DNA of 59,708 bases, from the NCBI GenBank assembly GCA_913061475.1, contig CAJXUN010000029.1, positions 1 through 59,708 of the forward strand. Reading direction: 5' to 3'. Below, piece after piece: positions 53,893 through 59,708 of this stretch. This stretch comes from an uncultured Colwellia sp. (GTDB lineage Bacteria > Pseudomonadota > Gammaproteobacteria > Enterobacterales > Alteromonadaceae). The notes under the pieces are model-generated. The model had not been told where the DNA came from. It saw only the letters and a program-made list of their open reading frames with translations, and made no database searches. Each line of letters starts with the position of its first letter. Within the stretch, counting starts at the first letter, position 1. Position numbers and translations under genes: made by a program.

Positions 53893-55245
53893 ATGACACA
53901 ACATTTTGACTACATTTCAATTGGCGCTGGCAGTGGCGGCATTGCATCAGCAAACCGAGCTGCGCGTTTAGGTAAAAAAGCCGCTGTTATTGAAGCCAGG
54001 CATATTGGTGGAACCTGTGTGAATGTCGGTTGTGTACCGAAAAAAGCCATGTGGTATGCCGGACAAATTGCTGATGCGCTACATTATGCTAATGATTATG
54101 GTTTTAAAGCGCCGTTACAAGGTTTTGACTGGTCAAAGTTGGTTGCAAACAGAGAAGCCTATATTGAGCGAATTCATGCGGCTTACGCGCGTGGTTTTGC
54201 CAGTAATGATGTTACCGTGATCAAGGGGTTTGCTAAGTTTGTCGATAAAAATACCGTAGACGTTGATGGTGTTTTGTATACCGCTGACCATATTACCATT
54301 GCTACCGGCGGGCGGCCAAGTCGTCCTAATATTGAAGGCGCAGAGTATGGTATTGATTCAGATGGATTTTTTGCATTAACCGAACAGCCTGAGAAAGTGG
54401 CGGTGGTGGGTGCAGGTTATATCGCGGTTGAGCTTGCCGGCGTGTTGCACGCATTAGGCAGCGAATCACACTTATTGGTACGCAAAGAAAAACCATTACG
54501 CGGTTTTGATGACATGCTCAGTGACACCTTAGTGGAGCAAATGGCTAAACATGGTCCAACACTGCATACCATGAGCGTACCAACGCGTGTTGAAAAGCAT
54601 AGCGATGGTAAATTAACCATTCACTTAGATAATGGCAAAAGCATCGGGCCGGTTGATAGCGTGATTTGGGCCATAGGTCGTGAGCCCGCCACTGATAATA
54701 TTAATATTGAATCAACGGGTATTAAGCTCGACGAGCGTGGTTTTATCCCAACAGATAAGTATCAAAATACGGATGTTTCCGGCATTTATGCGGTTGGCGA
54801 TAATACCGGCCGTGCGCAATTAACACCGGTTGCTGTCGCTGCAGGTCGCCGTTTATGCGAGCGTTTATTTAATAATAAACCTAACGAACATTTAGACTAT
54901 TCCAATATCGCAACGGTGGTGTTTAGTCATCCGGTTATTGGCACAGTTGGCATGTCAGAGCAAGAAGCGATTACAGAATACGGCAATGAAAACGTAAAGG
55001 TGTATAACTCTCAGTTTACCGCTTTATATCAAGCAATTACCGAAGATTACCGTGATCCAACCAGAATGAAGTTAGTTTGTGTTGGTAAAGAAGAAAAAAT
55101 AGTCGGTATTCACAGTATTGGTTTTGGTAGCGATGAGTTATTACAAGGCTTTGCTGTGGCGATGAAAATGGGCGCAACAAAAGCTGACTTTGATAATACG
55201 GTTGCTATTCACCCGACCTCAGCAGAAGAATTTGTTACCATGTAG
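53893..55245 (+). CDS. gor: Glutathione-disulfide reductase
   Basis: This 450-residue cytoplasmic FAD enzyme uses NADPH to reduce oxidised glutathione. It has the FAD-binding start [18 protein letters not shown], the redox disulfide [13 protein letters not shown], the NADPH-binding [21 protein letters not shown] and the C-terminal catalytic His in AIHPTSAEE. Its length equals E. coli Gor (450). ATG 53893 follows AAGG; the frame is open to 53863. It supports the peroxiredoxin and glutathione system. It is a single rightward gene. Confidence 0.95.
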   Translation: MTQHFDYISIGAGSGGIASANRAARLGKKAAVIEARHIGGTCVNVGCVPKKAMWYAGQIADALHYANDYGFKAPLQGFDWSKLVANREAYIERIHAAYARGFASNDVTVIKGFAKFVDKNTVDVDGVLYTADHITIATGGRPSRPNIEGAEYGIDSDGFFALTEQPEKVAVVGAGYIAVELAGVLHALGSESHLLVRKEKPLRGFDDMLSDTLVEQMAKHGPTLHTMSVPTRVEKHSDGKLTIHLDNGKSIGPVDSVIWAIGREPATDNINIESTGIKLDERGFIPTDKYQNTDVSGIYAVGDNTGRAQLTPVAVAAGRRLCERLFNNKPNEHLDYSNIATVVFSHPVIGTVGMSEQEAITEYGNENVKVYNSQFTALYQAITEDYRDPTRMKLVCVGKEEKIVGIHSIGFGSDELLQGFAVAMKMGATKADFDNTVAIHPTSAEEFVTM

Positions 55246-55846
55246 GTCGGTATCCGGAAAATAAAAGCAGCACGATTGAGCGCGCTGGATAACTTACTAA
55301 TGTCCATATAAGTTAATAAATTTAGCATAGACATTAGTATGGTTTTTATTATAAATTCAAATGTTTATTGTATGAGTTATTAACCCTTAGGCGCTAAAGT
55401 GAAGCTTAAAGACTTGGCTGCTTTTTATGCAGTAAGTGGTTAGTATTTTATTCCAGAAAATTTATGGCTCAGCTATTGAGTAAATATTAAAAAGGATGTT
55501 GATATATCTTCATATGATAGAGTAATTAAGCGCTATTGGCCTTTTTTAGAAAAATACCTTATAAATATCCCCAGCTCCGGTTAAGCTACTTTACTCACCA
55601 TACTATTTAAGCGCCTATTGGTTGATGAAAATGCCTTGTTGATTACCGATAACGCTTAATAATACATTATTACTTTTTGCACTCATTATGATAACGTAAT
55701 CAAGTTTATTTAACGTCATTTGTCTATAATCACCACGACTTAAGAGATATTTTAAAATTAAAATAATCACACTCATCTTTGCGGCTATGTGTATATTGCC
55801 AGGGTTAAACGCTCAATATTTTAGACCACACCAGGGGACTAAAAAT
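55246..55846. other. Intergenic region with a weak hairpin, no gene seen
   Basis: These 601 bases lie between gor and the MshQ-like gene. A 10-bp inverted repeat, TACTAATGTC at 55295-55304 and GACATTAGTA at 55330-55339, could be the gor terminator, since a T-rich run follows. Downstream are short open stretches (for example 55495-55585) without start sites or family resemblance. The downstream promoter should lie within it. Confidence 0.45.
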
Positions 55847-58800
55847 TTGCGATCTATTGTCGTGTCTTTACTTAATGTTCTCAAGTCAAAAAACCTCGTA
55901 TCACTTTTAATGGTATCGACGTTTGGCGTGTTTACTGCCATGCCTGCTTTTGCTGATGTGGACTCTCCACTATTAGAATATCGCTTCGAAGAAACTCGTT
56001 GGAATGGCACGGCCGGAGAAATACTCGACAGTTCGGGTAATGGCCATCACGCAAGTGTTAATAACAACGCGATACTCGCAACAGCTTCACCGGCTTTAAC
56101 TGGCACACCTGGAACTTGTGGTTACACGAGCCAAAATGATGGCTCAATAGCAGTCACCGGCTTGCCACTTAATACTGCAAGTAACGGCGTTAAAACCACG
56201 GTTACATTTTGGATGAACTGGGATGGTACCGACAATGTCATGCCTATCGGCTGGAACTTTCATGACATTTGGATAAGAAACGGTAGTATCGGTTTTAATA
56301 CTTGGAGTAGTGATGTTTATGGTACTTCAAGTGCTGGTCTGGCAAATGGTTGGCATCATATCGCCGTAGAGTTTACTAATGGTAGTGTGACTAGCAACCG
56401 CATGTATATCGACGGTGTTGAACAAGTACTAACGCAACGATTTGGCTCTCCCACCAACAGCCGTGCTTTCGTTAATTCACAAATGCGAGTCGGTGGTGTT
56501 GCCAACTCTACATCGTATGACTTTCATGGCTTGCTAGATGAAGTTCGTGTATACCAAGGAACGTTGACTACTGCGGAAGTTCTTACGGTCATGAATGCAA
56601 GACATCCTTGTGTAGGCTCGCCTGTTATTGAGTATTATTTTGATGAGTTGAGCTGGGATGGCACACCCAATGAAGTACTTAACAATATCGGTAATGTTAA
56701 TCACGGAACAGCGTTTGGCGACACTACCACAGTTAGCACAGGGCAAGTGTGTAGTGCAGGTACGTTTGATGGTACGGGAGACTATATCGATGCAAGTGGT
56801 ATTAGCTCGTATCTAAATAGCACCGCAAGTATCTCCTTTTGGATGAAGAGTGATCAAAGCGGCAATAATTCGGCGTGGAATGCGCCGGGCATACTTGGTG
56901 TTGAAGAGCGAGGCGGTGGCGATGATATTTTTTGGGGCACGATTGATGCATCAGGACACCTTCGAATACAAAAGGGTAACGGTAGCTTTGCGGTTTCAAG
57001 TACGGTAATTAATGATAGTAGCTGGCATCATGTTGTGTTGACCTGGGACAGTGCTAGTGGCGTTGTTCAGGTCTATGTCAATGGCAATTTGGAAGGTTCA
57101 GCAAACTCTGAAACAGGTGACGTTGGCAGTCCATTTTCTAGTATAGGCCGCATTGAAAACAGTTTTAGCAGCGTAAACTATACTGGGCAACTCGACGAAT
57201 TAATGGTTTTCGACTCAATTATTTCTCCAAGCCAAGTTAGTGATATTTACTCTAATCAATTAAATGGTGACAATTACGATGGTAGTGCACGAATTTGTCC
57301 TGTACCGCCAGTACCGTTAATCCCGATAGTTGACTACCGCTTTGATGAGTGTAGCTATACTGAAGCTGCCGGCGAAATTATTGATCAAACAGGTAATTTT
57401 AATGCGGATTCAAACAATATACCATCGCCGGTTGACGATGGCCTTATTAATAAATCACTCGATTTAAGCGCTAACAATACCAGTGACTGGGTTCATGTAC
57501 CTAGCAGCCTCGTTGATGGTTTAGATGATTTTTCGGTATCACTTTGGTTTAAAACGGCAGTAAATAAATCACAGCAAGAAATATTTCATGCACTAGGAAG
57601 CAGTACTGGTGATGACGAGCTAGAAATATACCTACAAGGTGATGATGCTGTTGTTATCAAAGTAAAAGGTGTTAGCCAAGCGCTAAACAGTAACATTGTT
57701 CTGACCAATAATAATTGGCATCATTTAGCACTAACTCGAGTTAATACTGAGGTATGTTTATTTATAAATGGAGTTGCGCAAGCGTGTGGTAATTCTGTTG
57801 GTAACGGCGTGCTTTCAGTAACTGATGTTAATGCAGTCGTCATTGGACAAGAGCAAGATAGCTATGGCGGTAGTTTTACTATTAGCCAAAATTTTGTTGG
57901 CCAACTTGATGAATTTAAAATTTACAGTGCCAGATTAACGAGTGGTCAAATAAACGACATTTATGACAATGAGCTGGCAGGTAAAAACTATGATGCCAGT
58001 GCGATTGACGGTCCTCGTGATGCGGTGCAGTGTGATAATATTTGTAGCATCAATAGTGGCACCTTAAACGCAGTGGGTATTAAAATTAATGGCAGTGGCA
58101 GTGACTCTCAGATTAATACTACCACTGAAGGCTTAGCTATTTATTCAGCTTGGTTAGCGGCTGGCTCGCCAGCGACGGGCATCATTAGCGGTGGTACTTA
58201 TAATGTATCGGCCAGTGGCACAAGTACGGTTGACCGCATAGATTTCGGCGGTTCAGAGCATGATTTTTCAGGCACATTGCCTTATCCAGGTTTTGCTGAC
58301 GGTGTAGATGGTTCACATTTTTTAGTGCATAGCTCAGGAACACTTAGCTTACCGGCTGGCGATTATACCATTTTCGTAGAAAGTGATGACGGCTTTAGTT
58401 TTGTTATGGATACCGTAAGCGGCGATACGGTGTCATTTAATAAGTTTGGCAGTTCAACAGATGGCGCAAGTAATGAGTTAAGATTTGAACTACCGACCGG
58501 AAATTCAAATACCGGTGGCTCTTTTACCTTGACGCAAAATTCTGTTTTTGACATAGCGACTATATTTTTTGAACGCACAGGTGCTGATTATTTAGAAGTA
58601 TCCATTGCTAATAATATTCGCTCAAACCAAGCACCTTCAGGTTATGAAATTCTTCGAGACGGCGCGCTTGGCGGCAAGGTAAATTTTGGTTGTAGCGCAG
58701 AACCGCAAATCAATCATTATGAAATTGCTCACGACGGTAACGGACTAACCTGTGCTGCTGAAACTGTCACTATTAAAGCTTGTATTGATGAAAATTGTAC

Positions 58801-59708
58801 AAACTTAAGTACCGAGTCAGTTACGCTTGATTTTCTTGTTGATAATGCGCTGATCAGTTCACCCACCTTCACTGGCAGTACTGATATTAGCTTTAACAAT
58901 ACCGATGTTGAAACGGTTACTTTATCTGTTGCTAATGCCACCGTTTCAGCCTCAGACCCGGTAGTATGTGACGATGGCGTAGGCGCCAGTTGTAATATGG
59001 TATTTAGTAATGCTGGCTTTAGGTTTTTGTATGGTGATAGCAATAGTGAAACCTTACCTAATCAAGTATCGGGTACTGTATTTCCTGAGGAGTTAAAGCT
59101 TCAAGCGTTAAAAGATAACAATGGCGTATGTGAAGGCATATTTACTGGTAGTAACAACATCTATTTATCACAACAAAATGTTGCGCCGACAACACCTGCC
59201 GGTCTCGACTTTACGATAAATGGCAGCAGTATTGCAAAACATCCTAGCTTTACAAATACCGGCTTAAACTTTGGTGCTGACAGTATCGCGATTATTTCAA
59301 CACCGATATACCATGATGCTGGGCAAATTCGCCTGCATGCTAATTATGATGTTGGTGGTATTACACTAACAGGTAGTAGTGATCCGTTTTGGGTAAGCCC
59401 TGCTGAACTCGCTGTTAGTGCTACTTCTGGCTCTGGAACGGGGTCAACTGTGCTAAATGGGGTAAGCTCCTCAGCTGGGCCTACCCATGCGGCGGGAGAA
59501 AATTTTCAGTTAACGGTTAGGGCACAAAATAGCCTTGGCGTTGTTACGCCAAATTATTCACCTGGGCAAATAGAGCTTAAAGTTGAGCGCACAGGCCCTA
59601 CGTTGACCGGTAGCGTTGACGGTGATTTTACCTATTTTGCAGGCGCTTCGTTAAGTTCTAGCGTTGGCTCAACATTTCAAGAGGTCACCTTGACTAATTT
59701 TAGTTCAG
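55847..59708 (+). CDS. Secreted LamG-domain MshQ-like protein (partial)
   Basis: This frame stays open to the window edge (1287 codons seen). It starts at TTG 55847, with AGGGG 9 bases before it, and opens with a signal peptide (about 1-36, ending PAFA). Three LamG/concanavalin-like repeats follow (each with a YRFEE/YYFDE/YRFDE opening, a GWHHIAV/SWHHVVL/NWHHLAL centre and a GLLDEVRVY-like end). A PA14-like segment (FLVHSSGTLSLPAGDYTIFVESDDGFSF) and then a DUF6701/MshQ-like region come next. MshQ proteins belong to MSHA pilus loci, but no other msh gene is here, so this is an orphan. A role in adhesion is inferred. The 3' end lies outside the window. Confidence 0.8.
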   Translation, partial: MRSIVVSLLNVLKSKNLVSLLMVSTFGVFTAMPAFADVDSPLLEYRFEETRWNGTAGEILDSSGNGHHASVNNNAILATASPALTGTPGTCGYTSQNDGSIAVTGLPLNTASNGVKTTVTFWMNWDGTDNVMPIGWNFHDIWIRNGSIGFNTWSSDVYGTSSAGLANGWHHIAVEFTNGSVTSNRMYIDGVEQVLTQRFGSPTNSRAFVNSQMRVGGVANSTSYDFHGLLDEVRVYQGTLTTAEVLTVMNARHPCVGSPVIEYYFDELSWDGTPNEVLNNIGNVNHGTAFGDTTTVSTGQVCSAGTFDGTGDYIDASGISSYLNSTASISFWMKSDQSGNNSAWNAPGILGVEERGGGDDIFWGTIDASGHLRIQKGNGSFAVSSTVINDSSWHHVVLTWDSASGVVQVYVNGNLEGSANSETGDVGSPFSSIGRIENSFSSVNYTGQLDELMVFDSIISPSQVSDIYSNQLNGDNYDGSARICPVPPVPLIPIVDYRFDECSYTEAAGEIIDQTGNFNADSNNIPSPVDDGLINKSLDLSANNTSDWVHVPSSLVDGLDDFSVSLWFKTAVNKSQQEIFHALGSSTGDDELEIYLQGDDAVVIKVKGVSQALNSNIVLTNNNWHHLALTRVNTEVCLFINGVAQACGNSVGNGVLSVTDVNAVVIGQEQDSYGGSFTISQNFVGQLDEFKIYSARLTSGQINDIYDNELAGKNYDASAIDGPRDAVQCDNICSINSGTLNAVGIKINGSGSDSQINTTTEGLAIYSAWLAAGSPATGIISGGTYNVSASGTSTVDRIDFGGSEHDFSGTLPYPGFADGVDGSHFLVHSSGTLSLPAGDYTIFVESDDGFSFVMDTVSGDTVSFNKFGSSTDGASNELRFELPTGNSNTGGSFTLTQNSVFDIATIFFERTGADYLEVSIANNIRSNQAPSGYEILRDGALGGKVNFGCSAEPQINHYEIAHDGNGLTCAAETVTIKACIDENCTNLSTESVTLDFLVDNALISSPTFTGSTDISFNNTDVETVTLSVANATVSASDPVVCDDGVGASCNMVFSNAGFRFLYGDSNSETLPNQVSGTVFPEELKLQALKDNNGVCEGIFTGSNNIYLSQQNVAPTTPAGLDFTINGSSIAKHPSFTNTGLNFGADSIAIISTPIYHDAGQIRLHANYDVGGITLTGSSDPFWVSPAELAVSATSGSGTGSTVLNGVSSSAGPTHAAGENFQLTVRAQNSLGVVTPNYSPGQIELKVERTGPTLTGSVDGDFTYFAGASLSSSVGSTFQEVTLTNFSS

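Noticed and set aside
55495-55585. Possible decayed gene in the gap after gor
   Set aside because: Only short open stretches without start, ribosome site or recognisable similarity; could not be supported.

Overview
The window looks like chromosomal DNA from a marine gammaproteobacterium of the Alteromonadales, most likely Colwelliaceae (Colwellia or Thalassotalea type). This is inferred from AT-rich DNA and from the gene mix: NhaD antiporter, ExeM-type secreted nuclease, PEP-CTERM protein, an MshQ-like protein, MscK-type channel, many c-di-GMP proteins and orphan periplasmic solute-binding proteins. No database comparison was possible. All functional names are read from motifs and remembered family features.

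Layout. 1-520: the end of an rRNA operon (23S tail, 5S) followed by tRNA-Tyr and a strong terminator. 748-5900: an orphan OmpR-type response regulator, two RhlE-type DEAD-box RNA helicases, and between them a YaiI-family protein, a hotdog acyl-CoA thioesterase and a DUF2750 protein. 6054-12803: a DsbA variant (CPTC active site), a membrane diguanylate cyclase with a duplicated sensor domain, NhaD, and a leftward group of an alpha/beta hydrolase, an unknown protein and a cysteine-rich CWC protein. 13035-19246: a secreted CBM9-like protein, a probably transferred gene with a degenerate HNH finger and two nuclease-like domains, an SRPBCC protein with glycerol kinase, and topoisomerase III behind a LexA-like box.

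19447-24104 is the most striking part. A large secreted protein carries two different nuclease domains (endonuclease I and an ExeM/NucH-type domain) and ends in a dockerin. Right behind it, 32 bases away, is a small secreted protein with a cohesin-like domain and a PEP-CTERM anchor. Together they suggest a surface-tethered DNA-degrading complex built on a cohesin-dockerin pair.

24353-34836: a DUF3857/transglutaminase protein coupled to a TPR lipoprotein, two orphan solute-binding proteins around a GNAT acetyltransferase, and an RND efflux pump (adaptor plus permease, no outer-membrane channel). 35172-48949: an MscK-type channel, an HI0933-type flavoprotein, a DUF4397 lipoprotein, ferritin, a Prx5-type peroxiredoxin, a chemoreceptor, and an overlapping prlC-tag-rsmJ operon. 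49181-59708: a giant propeller-PAS-GGDEF-EAL receptor, glutathione reductase, a 0.6 kb gap, and the start of a LamG/MshQ-like secreted protein that runs off the window.

Common themes are c-di-GMP signalling (two proteins), thiol and oxidative stress (DsbA variant, Gor, peroxiredoxin, ferritin), envelope transport, and extracellular or surface polymer handling. There is no CRISPR array, no prophage and no complete insertion sequence. The one gene with clear signs of transfer is the nuclease-like gene at 13824-14984.
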